Assembly (NCBI GenBank): GCA_035626235.1
Contig: DASPOB010000047.1
Coordinates: 1-59,688 of the forward strand
Reading direction: 5' to 3'
Length of the DNA: 59,688 nucleotides
Origin: DATFYP01 sp035626235
GTDB lineage: Archaea; Thermoproteota; Nitrososphaeria; Nitrososphaerales; Gagatemarchaeaceae
Shown: positions 24,884-33,393 of the stretch, in pieces
Layout: the number at the start of each line of letters is the position of its first letter
Position numbering within the stretch: the first letter of the stretch is position 1
Position numbers and translations under genes: made by a program
Notes under the pieces: generated by a model
Told to the model about the DNA's origin: nothing
The model's input: the letters and a program-made list of their open reading frames with translations, nothing else
The model's database searches: none

Positions 24884-26266
24884 TCAGTCGTACCTTGGCG
24901 TATGGCGGTTCCGGACGAGCAAGTAAGTCGCGGCCACGACGACCGTAAATGCCCCCAGTATTGCATACTGAATGGGGAATTCGGGGACACTCACTCCCTG
25001 AATTGTTGCCTTCGTCACGGTCGATGCGCTGCTTGTGGCGACTTGTGAAGCGGAGGATTGGGTCTGATACTCAGAGGTCGTCAGGGAAGTGGTGGCCGAC
25101 GTGTAGGCGGCGCTTGCAGGGTCGATGAAGAGAAGGACTCTGTAGTTGCCTGTGTCCGCTACCCAAAGGTCGCCGCCACCGCCGGCTGCAATTCCCTCGG
25201 GCCCGTTCATCGTGGACTGCTCGATTCCCGACCCAGAGAAGAAGTACGCGTCCTGCCCAAGAACGACCGTCGCGCCCATTCCAGTTGACAGCGGCGGTAC
25301 GAATTCCACGACCCTGTTATTGTCCGTGTCACTGACCCAGAGGTTCCCGTTACTGTCGAAGGCGACGCCTTCGGGCAAACTAAGTGTGGACTGGGTCGTG
25401 TTTCCATTCGTCGAAAGCAGGTTCGGCTGCCCAATGGCGATGCTCGCGCCCTCCCCGTTTGAAAATGGCGCCTTGAACTCCAGGATTCTGTTGTCGTACG
25501 TGTCTGCCACCCAGAGATTCCCCGCATGGTCGAACGTCAGCGATGTTGGGCCTTCGAGTCTCGACTGGCTCGAGTTGTTGGAACTGGTGGTGAATGACGC
25601 TTGGCCGATGACCAAGGACGCTGCTTCGTGATTGGTGAATGGAGCGGTAAACTCGAGTATCCGGTTGAAGCTGCTGTCGACGACCCATAGGTTTCCTGAT
25701 GCGTCGAAGGCCACTCCAGCAGGCCCAAAACTTGAAGAAGTCGGGGCCCCAGCCAAACTACGCCCTCCGAGCGATACCGTGGGCGTTTCTCCGAGCGAGA
25801 AGGGGACCCTGAACTCCTTGACGCTGGCATTCTGTCCGTCCGCAGCCCAGAGGTTTCCACTCGCGTCAAACGCGATTCCTGCGGGCTCGCAAAGGGCGTC
25901 GCCGGTCGTGCAGCCCCCGGCAGAGAAGTTCGCCGCCCCGATCTCCATCGTCGCTCTTTCGCCGTTGGAGAACGGGGAAGGAAATTCTGACACCCAGCCG
26001 TCTTGGTAGTCAGAGACCCAGAGGTTGCCCGACCTGTCCAACGCGACATATTCCGGGCTCCCGAGCTGGGCGGTCCCTGTTGCCTGGCCTGGCGACGTGA
26101 AGTTCACCTGTCCTATGACTGTGGAGGGCAACGGTGGGGTCGGAGGCAATGGCTGGACGTGGTTGGTCGAGGCGAAACCGACCGAATTCAACCCGAGAAC
26201 AATTGCGAGAAGAACCGAGAGGATTGCCGTGCGCAAGACCAGCGGGCGTGTGCACTGAGCCGTCAA
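24884..26266 (-). CDS. Secreted/surface NHL-repeat protein with VPEFP C-terminal sorting-like signal
   Basis: About six NHL-type beta-propeller repeats, each with a core like FDASGNLWVADS...RILEF and spacing near 60 residues, preceded by a signal peptide (LRTAILSVLLAIVLGLNSVGFAS region). A Ser/Thr-rich linker leads to VPEFPIQYAILG, a hydrophobic helix and a basic tail RNRHTPRYD. This tripartite end resembles PEF/PEFG-CTERM signals processed by archaeosortases. The TTG at 26266 is chosen over upstream ATGs because a TATA element GTTAATATC is about 30 bp before it and the signal peptide then starts normally. A paralogue with the same end is at 48534-50075. Likely an extracellular ligand- or polysaccharide-binding propeller. 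Confidence 0.8.
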   Translation of the reverse strand: MTAQCTRPLVLRTAILSVLLAIVLGLNSVGFASTNHVQPLPPTPPLPSTVIGQVNFTSPGQATGTAQLGSPEYVALDRSGNLWVSDYQDGWVSEFPSPFSNGERATMEIGAANFSAGGCTTGDALCEPAGIAFDASGNLWAADGQNASVKEFRVPFSLGETPTVSLGGRSLAGAPTSSSFGPAGVAFDASGNLWVVDSSFNRILEFTAPFTNHEAASLVIGQASFTTSSNNSSQSRLEGPTSLTFDHAGNLWVADTYDNRILEFKAPFSNGEGASIAIGQPNLLSTNGNTTQSTLSLPEGVAFDSNGNLWVSDTDNNRVVEFVPPLSTGMGATVVLGQDAYFFSGSGIEQSTMNGPEGIAAGGGGDLWVADTGNYRVLLFIDPASAAYTSATTSLTTSEYQTQSSASQVATSSASTVTKATIQGVSVPEFPIQYAILGAFTVVVAATYLLVRNRHTPRYD

Positions 26267-26415
26267 ATCAGGGGATCTCCTCGTTTCGCGTGATATTAAC
26301 ATGCCCGTGGGTGCAGGCGAAGGATTCGGGCCGGGACGCACGAAGACGCGTTGGTTCCGTGTCCCGTCCTGGCTCCGAGCCAGCTTTTAATGAGGCCCCC
26401 GGATGTCGGTACTCG

Positions 26416-28065
26416 TTGGGCGGCACCGACGTCACGAAGCTGGGAACCGGTCGCTTCTCAAGATTCTTCAGCAAGGACCATCTGGTGAGCACAACGGCAG
26501 TCCTGGTGTACCTGGGAACTGCAGACTTCATATTCCACATGCTGTTTGCGGGCAACTACGGATATTTCCGGGACGAGCTATACTACGTCGTCAGCGGAAC
26601 GCAGCATCTGTCTCTCGGCTACGTCGACTTTCCACCCATGATAGCCTACATGGCAGCTCTGCTCGGGGTCGTCTCTCAGGACTCGCTGGTCTCGGTTCAC
26701 GTCGTGCCCGCCCTCGCCGAGTCCGTTCTTGTGGTAATCACGGGCCTGATCGCCAGGGAACTGGGGGGCGGGAGGAGGGCCCAATTGATTGCTGCCGTGT
26801 CCACCCTGCTAACCCTTGTCTTCCTAGCCGATGGGTCGCTATTCTCGCCAGACTCTCTCGACCAAGTCTGGTGGTCCTGCATGGCATACTTCGCAATCCG
26901 CGCGGTCAGGCGTGAAGAGCCCAAGAATTGGCTCTACGCGGGCCTCGTAATAGGTCTAGGCATTCTCACGAAGGCAACGATGGTTTTCTTCGCCGCTGCC
27001 CTTCTGGCCTCATTCCTATTGATACCTTCTGCCAGGAGGTACCTGAGGTCGAGGTGGCTTGCCGCAGGGGCGTTGCTAGCGTTCGCGCTCGTCCTTCCCA
27101 TGCTGTACTGGAATCTCACGAATGGATGGCCGATGCTCAACTTCTACCTCGAGTTCAGGGGAGACGTCAGTGGGGGAGGCCCTCTCAGCTTCCTGGCGAA
27201 CCAGGTGGCCGAAATCACTTTCCTGAATCTGCCGGTATTCCTCACGGGGCTTTACTTCTACCTGAGGTCTGGTGAAGGGAGGGACCTGAGGCCCCTCGGG
27301 CTCGCCTACGTTCTCCTCTACGTCGGGATGACCTTGGCAAACGCGAAGCCGTACTACCTCCTTCCGGCCTATCCAATGCTCTTCGCCGCAGGCGCCCTGC
27401 TGATCGAGAAGAGCTCAGTCTCGAGGAAGGGGTTCTTCAGGTGGTTCGGCACGTGGCCGTACATGGCGGCCCTTTTGGTCCTGGCAATTCTGCTGGTGCC
27501 CCTTACATTGCCGATTCTTCCGCCTTCGACTCTCGTAGGCACCTATGGTCCCTCCGTCCTGGCTACGACCAACGGCGGAGTCGCGAGCGGAGAAACGGGC
27601 CCTCTCCCCCAAACCCTGGGAGACAGACTCGGCTGGGATACGATGGTGGCGACGCTAGCGCAGGTCTACTGGAAACTTCCGAGCGGCGAGCGAAGCCAAG
27701 CCTGCATCTTCACGACCGACTACGGGCAAGCCAGCGCCGTCAACTTCCTGGGGAAGAGCCTGGGGTTGCCCGAGGCAATCAGCGGTCACAACAGCTACTA
27801 CATCTGGGGGCCAGGTGCGTGCACAGGCAAAGTCCTCATCGCAGTCGGGCCGTCGCTGTCGTACTTCAACGGGAGTTTCGCGAGCTTCCAGGAGAACTAC
27901 GTGAACACGACTCTCCGCCATGGATTCGGGAATGTGACCTACCTGACCATGATCAAGTGCGACGACTGCATGGATAACGAGAACAACGTGCCGGTGTACC
28001 TCTGCACCAACCCTACGTTCTCCTCAATCGCCTCGGTCTGGGCCGGGGTCAGACATTACGACTGA
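26416..28065 (+). CDS. Membrane glycosyltransferase of the GT39/ArnT-like family
   Basis: A 549-residue multi-span protein of the dolichyl-phosphate-mannose/ArnT-like superfamily, with YFRDELYYV (catalytic acidic pair about D53, E54) in the first extracytoplasmic loop, and later loop motifs AKPYYLLPAYPMLFAAGALL-type helices (AKPYYLLPAYP). The last about 150 residues form an outside domain with a CDDCMD motif. It likely transfers sugar from a lipid carrier to protein or lipid at the cell surface. The TTG start is 28 bp after a TATA-like CTTTTAATG, giving a leaderless gene. It diverges from the NHL surface protein. Confidence 0.8.
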   Translation: MGGTDVTKLGTGRFSRFFSKDHLVSTTAVLVYLGTADFIFHMLFAGNYGYFRDELYYVVSGTQHLSLGYVDFPPMIAYMAALLGVVSQDSLVSVHVVPALAESVLVVITGLIARELGGGRRAQLIAAVSTLLTLVFLADGSLFSPDSLDQVWWSCMAYFAIRAVRREEPKNWLYAGLVIGLGILTKATMVFFAAALLASFLLIPSARRYLRSRWLAAGALLAFALVLPMLYWNLTNGWPMLNFYLEFRGDVSGGGPLSFLANQVAEITFLNLPVFLTGLYFYLRSGEGRDLRPLGLAYVLLYVGMTLANAKPYYLLPAYPMLFAAGALLIEKSSVSRKGFFRWFGTWPYMAALLVLAILLVPLTLPILPPSTLVGTYGPSVLATTNGGVASGETGPLPQTLGDRLGWDTMVATLAQVYWKLPSGERSQACIFTTDYGQASAVNFLGKSLGLPEAISGHNSYYIWGPGACTGKVLIAVGPSLSYFNGSFASFQENYVNTTLRHGFGNVTYLTMIKCDDCMDNENNVPVYLCTNPTFSSIASVWAGVRHYD

Positions 28066-28371
28066 TTGCCGCTGGTGGAAAGGGGCTTTTCCCGTGAAGT
28101 GACAGGCTGTCCAAGTGCGTGTTTCCTGCTCAGGATTCTCACGCTGCGGCCAGACCCACGCGCTCCCCCTTTGGGGGGATGACGCTAGTTGCTGTCGTCT
28201 GTTTGCGTGATTTGAATGGCTCCAATTCGGGATGGTCTCGGTCAGTCGTACAGCCAATAGCCGGTCCTTTAAGGCAGACTGATTACGCTCTGGGCAATCC
28301 CAATACGGGTCCGGTGGGGCCCGGTGCGAATCGTACTTCAAATCGGACCCAAGACCAGAAGACTCTTCGCT
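28066..28371. other. Non-coding gap after the glycosyltransferase gene
   Basis: This 306 bp stretch shows no convincing protein gene. A short GGAAA...TTTCC inverted repeat around 28077-28093 could terminate the glycosyltransferase message. A TATA-like CCTTTAAGG at about 28266-28274 has no recognizable gene after it. Confidence 0.4.
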
Positions 28372-29718
28372 CTACTTCGCCAGTCCGTTCATCCTTCTGA
28401 GCTTCTCCACCAGCTCCTTGTACCTCGTGTCCTCCCTCGCCCTCGCCAGGAGGGGGGAGTACATCACGAACATGGCAAATATTACGTGCTCCTCCAGCGC
28501 CCTGTTCAGGTTCTCGAAGCACCTGTCCATGTCCCCGAGGGCGTGGTAGACGTAGGCCACGTAGTTGTAGGCGACTGGACCCATCTTCGCCTCTTCAATC
28601 TTCCTAATGGCCTGGAGTGCCTTTTCCCTGTCCCCGGCCATGGCGTCGATGAAACCCCCCATGTAGGTGCCCCGGGGGCTGTCTGGCCTAAGCTTCTCGT
28701 ACTTCGCGTGTAGCTCTCTGGCCTTCCCGATGTCACCCTTGGAGAGATAGTAGTCCGTCATGCTCTGGTAGGTTGCGCTGGGGGCGAGGTGCTCGGTCTT
28801 CCTCCAGTGCTCAAGAGCCTCCCGCTCCCTCCCGGTGTTGAAGTAGGCATACCCCAGCAGGAAGATGTAGTTCGGCGTGATGGGGTCTAGCCTGTAAGCC
28901 GTCTCCATGTCCCTCACCATCTCTTCGGGCTCGCCTTTGATGCCAGCCACTTCGTGCAGCTGTCGGTATGCCTCAGGGAGGCTCGGGTTTAGTTCCAGCG
29001 CCCTCCTCGCCTCCATCTCAGTCGCCGGGAGGTCGTCCTCGTTTAGATGTAACACCGCGAGGGAAGCGTGCGCCTCGGCCAGGTCCGGGTCCAGCTCCAG
29101 CGCCAGCTTCAGCGACGCTTTCACGGCGGGGAGCATGACATCCGGGGGCTCGTATCCTACGGTGGCAAGGTACTGGTGGCACTCCGCCAACCCCACTTGA
29201 GCCCTGGCGAACGAGGGGTCGAGCTCAACCGCCCTCTCGAACAGCTTCAGGGCCTGCCGCAACGAGGGCACAGAACCCTCCCTGTAAAGCTCCCTCCCGC
29301 GAAGGAAGTTGCTGTACGCCTCTGTGTTCTCCGTGGGCTTCTTCTCCAGTGACGCCTTCTCCGGCTCAAGGAGTTGGACCTTCAGCTCCCCGGCAACCTT
29401 CTCGGCTATCTCGCTCTGGACCCCAAATATGTCGTCGAGACTCCCGTCGAAGTGGGAGGACCAGAGGTGCTCCTCGGTCCCCGCTCCTATTAGCTGAACC
29501 GTAACTCGAACCCTGTTCCCCGCCTTCCTGACGCTACCTTCGACCAGGGAACCGACGACGAGCTCCTTGGCTATCTCCCCGGCCCTCTTGTCCTTCTTCT
29601 TGTAACTCATCACGGAAGTGCGGGCTATGACCTTGAGCTGCTTGACCTGAGCCAGCCTGTCGATGAGCTCCTCCGTCATCCCATCCGCGAAGTACTCGTC
29701 GGCGGGGTCTGGGCTCAT
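28372..29718 (-). CDS. TolB-like + TPR half of a split nucleotidyl cyclase gene
   Basis: This 448-residue part starts at an ATG inside the TolB-like domain (SPDPADEYFADGMTEEL) and continues through VIARTSVMSYKKKDK, EGSVRKAGNRVRV, then a run of tetratricopeptide repeats to a terminal RYKELVEKLRRMNG. In three paralogues in this window the same sequence is continuous with an N-terminal cyclase domain. Here it is in the next frame from the cyclase because of one extra base in 29719-29722. It could be translated separately from the ATG at 29718 or represent the 3' half of a pseudogene. TPR arrays mediate protein contacts. Confidence 0.75.
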   Translation of the reverse strand: MSPDPADEYFADGMTEELIDRLAQVKQLKVIARTSVMSYKKKDKRAGEIAKELVVGSLVEGSVRKAGNRVRVTVQLIGAGTEEHLWSSHFDGSLDDIFGVQSEIAEKVAGELKVQLLEPEKASLEKKPTENTEAYSNFLRGRELYREGSVPSLRQALKLFERAVELDPSFARAQVGLAECHQYLATVGYEPPDVMLPAVKASLKLALELDPDLAEAHASLAVLHLNEDDLPATEMEARRALELNPSLPEAYRQLHEVAGIKGEPEEMVRDMETAYRLDPITPNYIFLLGYAYFNTGREREALEHWRKTEHLAPSATYQSMTDYYLSKGDIGKARELHAKYEKLRPDSPRGTYMGGFIDAMAGDREKALQAIRKIEEAKMGPVAYNYVAYVYHALGDMDRCFENLNRALEEHVIFAMFVMYSPLLARAREDTRYKELVEKLRRMNGLAK

Positions 29719-30310
29719 GTTTGGCGAAGGGGAGGACGGCGATACGGTTCTTGTCGAGGCTCAGGCCCGCGGTAGTTTCCTGCTTTTCCCAGGGGAGGAC
29801 CACTCTGAACACCTCCACGGCCTCCCCCACGTTCTTCAGTTCTCTCCTGCCGAGGCTAATCATGGGGAACTCGAGCTTATTCTTCACGTGGTCGTGCACC
29901 TGTTCCGAGATACAGATGCCTCCGGGGGTCGCGAGCGGCTCTATCCTTGAAGCGACGTTGACCGCGTCCCCGTATACGTCTCCATGGCTATGGATGACGT
30001 CCCCCAGGTGTATGCCTGCCCTGATCTCGACCCTCACGTCCGCGGGTCGGTTGTTGTTCAGCTCGTGGAGGGACTGCTGGATGTCGTAAGCGCACCTCAC
30101 CGCCTCCAGGGCGCTGCCGAACTCCACCAGGAATGCGTCCCCGATGGTCTTCACCTCCCTCCCGCCGTGCTTCGGGAAGAAGGGCCGCACCACGGCGCGG
30201 TGCTCCTCTAGGAGCCTCATGGAGAGCGACTCGTCCCTCCGCGTCAGCGCGGTATAACCGGCGATGTCCGTGAACATGATCGCAGCAAGTCGTCTTTCCC
30301 CTTCAGACAA
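29534..30310 (-). CDS. Class III nucleotidyl cyclase domain, N-terminal half of the split gene
   Basis: Starts at TTG 30310 in a LSEGERRLAAIM context also seen in the paralogues. The domain has all class III catalytic elements: FTDIAGYT (metal Asp), VKTIGDAFLVEF (second Asp and substrate Lys) and GDAVNVASR (Asn and Arg of transition state). The reading frame shifts at the junction NRIAVLPFA, after which about 60 residues are out-of-frame. GCCAAACATG in place of GCCAACATG accounts for it. The 258-residue product would be a stand-alone cyclase with an aberrant tail. Adenylyl rather than guanylyl activity is likely from the Lys/Asp pattern, but unproven. Confidence 0.7.
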   Translation of the reverse strand: MSEGERRLAAIMFTDIAGYTALTRRDESLSMRLLEEHRAVVRPFFPKHGGREVKTIGDAFLVEFGSALEAVRCAYDIQQSLHELNNNRPADVRVEIRAGIHLGDVIHSHGDVYGDAVNVASRIEPLATPGGICISEQVHDHVKNKLEFPMISLGRRELKNVGEAVEVFRVVLPWEKQETTAGLSLDKNRIAVLPFAKHEPRPRRRVLRGWDDGGAHRQAGSGQAAQGHSPHFRDELQEEGQEGRGDSQGARRRFPGRR

Positions 30311-30476
30311 GGCTCGAGAATGTTTACTGTCCAGAGACGGTAATAAAAGCCGATTTCTCGGAATAATAGCCGGCAAAGATGACGCTGGTCTGAACCCAAG
30401 TTCCCGCAGTCGCGAAGAAGGGTCCCAAATCGTGCTAATCTGGCCGAACAGAGTCTATTCTGAGCTTATTGCTCCA

Positions 30477-30567
30477 CGGGCCCGGTGGGATTCGAACCCA
30501 CGGTCTCTGAGCTACCGCACTTCAGCTTCGGAGGCTGACGCCCTAATCCGTGCTGGGCTACGGGCCC
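30477..30567 (-). tRNA. tRNA-Arg (anticodon CCG) with extra ~15 nt near the variable loop
   Basis: Acceptor arms GGGCCCG/CGGGCCC, D-arm GCCC...GGGC, anticodon arm TCAGC-CTCCGAA-GCTGA and T-arm GTGGG-TTCGAAT-CCCAC all pair. The loop puts CCG at positions 34-36, for Arg. The segment after the anticodon arm is 20 nt instead of about 5, an excess of about 15 nt. It contains CGGT and ACCG, which pair and could form the central helix of a bulge-helix-bulge splice site, so an intron is possible; a long variable arm is the alternative. No CCA is encoded. A TATA-like CACTTAACTG near 30594 precedes it. It stands just upstream of argS, on the opposite strand. Confidence 0.85.
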
Positions 30568-30801
30568 GACGGCCCTGCAGGCGGGGCTCAGTTAAGTGCT
30601 CTCCGATACGCATGGCCTTCCGGAAAGCGGCGAGGCGGGGCTCCCACTAAACTATGACTCTCAGAGGGCTCTTCTTGAGGTGAATGCTCCGTCGGGCTAC
30701 GGATGGCCTGGCAATCATATTCAGAGGGACTGCGAGGCTGGGGGCTGGGCGGCCTGGTGCTCGGATAGCTTTTATGTCATGGCGCCGCGCGAGGGGCACG
30801 T

Positions 30802-32703
30802 TTGAAATTCGTCGAGTTTGAGGAGGAGGCGAGTCACCTCATCGTAGAAGCCTGCGACGCCCTCCACTACGACGCCACGCAGGTAGACGTCTCGCTTCCT
30901 CCCAACGCCTCCTACGGGGACCTGTCAAGCGCTGCGCCGCTAAGGATCGCGAAGCAAATCGGCGAGAAGCCGGGGGATGTCGCCCTCAAGCTGGCCGCCC
31001 ACATAATGGGACGGTCACGCCACTACAGGTACGTAGGGTCGGTCGCAGCCCACCAGGGAGGTTACCTCAACTTCACTCTCGACCACGAGAGGTTCACGTT
31101 CGACTCCCTGACCGAAGTACTGAACAGCGAAGTCGTCGGGGCCAGCCCGCCAGAGAAGGAGACGATAGCGATTGAGCATACGAACGTCAACCCCAACAAG
31201 GCGCTGCACATCGGCCATGCGAGGAACCTGGTGCTGGGCGACTCTCTCACAAGGGTGATGCGGCACCTCGGCTATTCGGTGCAGGCTCTGAACTACATCG
31301 ACGACTCGGGCGCCCAGGTAGCCGACGTGATAGTGGGGTTCAAGTTCCTCGGACTTCCGGACCAGGCCCCGCCGGGAGTAAAGTACGACGTATACTGCGG
31401 AGATAGCATCTACACCAAAGTGAACAGAGAATACGCCACCAACCCGTCCTTGAAGGAGAAACAGTCGCTGGTCCTGAGGGAAGTGGAAAGGGGAGAAGGG
31501 GACCTCGCCGAGTACACCCGCTCCGTGGTGAGACGGATTCTCTCCGCCCAGCTGGAGACCTGCTGGAGATTGGGGGCTACCTACGACCTTCTGAACTGGG
31601 AGTCGCAGCTGGTGCACTCGGGGATGTGGGAGAGGATTTTCGACGCCATGAAGAAGAGCGGGGGCGTCAAACTCGAGACGGAGGGGGAGAACAGGGGGTG
31701 CTGGGTCATCCCGGACCCGGAAACGGGCGAGCAGAAGGTGGTGGTCCGCTCCGACGGGACCGCAGTCTACGTCGCCAAGGACATCCCATACGCCGCCTGG
31801 AAGCTCGGAATCGTCCCCGACCCGTTCGGATACGAGGTGTACGCCGAGACCCAACCAGGGGGAGGGATGCTCTACACGACCACGCTGAGGGGGAAGAAGG
31901 CAGGTCCGAAGTTCGGCGCTGCGGATCTGGCAATCTCGGTGATCGACACCAGGCAAAGCTACCTCCAGAGGATCGTCGCAAAGGTCTTGGAAAAGCTGCG
32001 GGAGGGCTCCGCACGGCGGTACATGCATCGCAGCTATGAAGTGGTGTCGCTGTCAAAGCGGACGGCCGCCCAGCTGGGATTCGGGATAGAGGGGGATTTC
32101 GCCCACATGTCCGGACGGAAGGGGCTTTACATGAACGCCGACGCCATGCTCGACTCTCTGAAGAGAAAGGCGAGAGAGGAGACAAGGAAGAGGAACCTCT
32201 CCGAAAGCGACGCTTGGGTCGATGACGTCGCCGAAGCGGTGGCCGTTTCGGCACTCAGATACGAGCTCCTGAAGCAGGACCCGGACAAGATGATCGTCTT
32301 CGACATGGAGGAGTCTCTCAGGTTCGAGGGAGACACAGGGCCGTACCTCCTCTACACATATGCCAGGGCCAGGAGGATTCTAGACAAGACGACCGGCACG
32401 CCGAAGATTGACGCCCAGGGAGCCAAGAGGCTTTCCAGGCCAGAGGAGCTCGAGCTGGTGAAGAAGCTTGCCATGCTCGACAAAGCGGTCTTGACCGCTG
32501 GCGACTACCTCTCGCCGAAGGAGATTGCCATCTACGCCCACGGCCTCGCGGCAAAGTTCAACGACTTCTACGAAAGGGTGCCAGTCAACCAGGAGGAGGA
32601 TGCCCATCTCCGGGACGCTCGGCTGGCTCTCGTCGATGCCTCCAGCAGGGTCATGGTCCAGGCCATGCGCCTGATGGGGCTGCCGTACAGGTCGAAGATT
32701 TGA
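30802..32703 (+). CDS. argS: Arginyl-tRNA synthetase
   Basis: Charges tRNA-Arg. The 633-residue class Ia enzyme has the HIGHARN signature (from about residue 136), the N-terminal Add1-type domain, and the catalytic-loop equivalent HMSGRKG near residue 436 in place of KMSKS, followed by the anticodon-binding helical domain ending in VMVQAMRLMG. TTG start about 30 bp after TATA-like GCTTTTATG, apparently leaderless. A tRNA-Arg gene lies 235 bp upstream on the other strand. The stop codon overlaps the next ATG by one base (TGATG), so the HAD gene is translationally coupled. Confidence 0.96.
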   Translation: MKFVEFEEEASHLIVEACDALHYDATQVDVSLPPNASYGDLSSAAPLRIAKQIGEKPGDVALKLAAHIMGRSRHYRYVGSVAAHQGGYLNFTLDHERFTFDSLTEVLNSEVVGASPPEKETIAIEHTNVNPNKALHIGHARNLVLGDSLTRVMRHLGYSVQALNYIDDSGAQVADVIVGFKFLGLPDQAPPGVKYDVYCGDSIYTKVNREYATNPSLKEKQSLVLREVERGEGDLAEYTRSVVRRILSAQLETCWRLGATYDLLNWESQLVHSGMWERIFDAMKKSGGVKLETEGENRGCWVIPDPETGEQKVVVRSDGTAVYVAKDIPYAAWKLGIVPDPFGYEVYAETQPGGGMLYTTTLRGKKAGPKFGAADLAISVIDTRQSYLQRIVAKVLEKLREGSARRYMHRSYEVVSLSKRTAAQLGFGIEGDFAHMSGRKGLYMNADAMLDSLKRKAREETRKRNLSESDAWVDDVAEAVAVSALRYELLKQDPDKMIVFDMEESLRFEGDTGPYLLYTYARARRILDKTTGTPKIDAQGAKRLSRPEELELVKKLAMLDKAVLTAGDYLSPKEIAIYAHGLAAKFNDFYERVPVNQEEDAHLRDARLALVDASSRVMVQAMRLMGLPYRSKI

Positions 32704-33335
32704 TGAGCAAGGGAATCGTTCTCGCTGCATTCGACATGGACGGGACTGTCCTCGAGCACGACAGCAGCTGGGCTGCGCTCCATCGGCACTTCGGCACGAC
32801 CCACCTGGGCGAGGCGTCTCTCAAGCTCTACAGCCAGGGAAAGATTGACTACAGAGAGTTCATGCGCAGGGACATTGGTTCCTGGCCCAAGCCCTTGACG
32901 AGGGGGGAAATCGACGTAATACTTTCGAACTACAGAGTGCGAAGAGAGGCCCCCAAGACGATCGACGAGCTTCACCGTCGTGGAATCAAGACGGCCCTCG
33001 TGACCTCCGGAATCGACATCCTGGCGAGAAGAGTGGCGGCCGAGCTGGGGATCGAGCACTGGGTGGCGAACGGCCTAAGGTTCGACGGCCAGGGTCGTGT
33101 TCTACCCATGGGGATAGGCAGGGTGGACCCTACCAGGAAGGACAGGGCGTACCTGAAGCTCCTGGCGAGCCTCGGCATCCAAAGCCGGAGTACGATCGCA
33201 GTCGGCGACACCGTCTACGACCTGGCCTTTCTCAGGTCGGCGGCTCTCGGCTTCATGCTGGCCCATACGACAAGGGTAGACGACCCGAAAGTCATTCACA
33301 TCGATAGGCTCACGGACATCTTCGAGCACATCTAG
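32703..33335 (+). CDS. HAD-family phosphatase, phosphoserine-phosphatase-like
   Basis: A 210-residue HAD enzyme of the SerB-like group: motif I FDMDGTV, then a four-helix cap, motif II LVTSGID and motif IV VGDTVYDLAF. SerB converts phosphoserine to serine. An aminotransferase of the serine-using class V group follows 58 bp after, supporting a serine-related role, but the exact substrate is inferred. Coupled to argS by overlapping stop/start (TGATG). Confidence 0.8.
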   Translation: MSKGIVLAAFDMDGTVLEHDSSWAALHRHFGTTHLGEASLKLYSQGKIDYREFMRRDIGSWPKPLTRGEIDVILSNYRVRREAPKTIDELHRRGIKTALVTSGIDILARRVAAELGIEHWVANGLRFDGQGRVLPMGIGRVDPTRKDRAYLKLLASLGIQSRSTIAVGDTVYDLAFLRSAALGFMLAHTTRVDDPKVIHIDRLTDIFEHI

Positions 33336-33393
33336 CCGAAGCCCTCTTCGGGAATCCTTTAATCGAGTGTGCCGAGCCGCCCTCGCGGTAGCA

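Noticed and set aside
26134..26415. Upstream extension of the glycosyltransferase into the NHL gene
   Set aside because: It overlaps the divergent NHL protein start and lies before the TATA element that sits 28 bp upstream of TTG 26416.
28260..28371. Small RNA gene after a TATA-like CCTTTAAGG
   Set aside because: No fold or conserved RNA motif could be recognised; left as non-coding gap.
29716..29725. Programmed frameshift in the split cyclase gene
   Set aside because: No recognised slippery heptamer or downstream structure is evident, and the three paralogues are in frame without it; an extra base or pseudogene is simpler.
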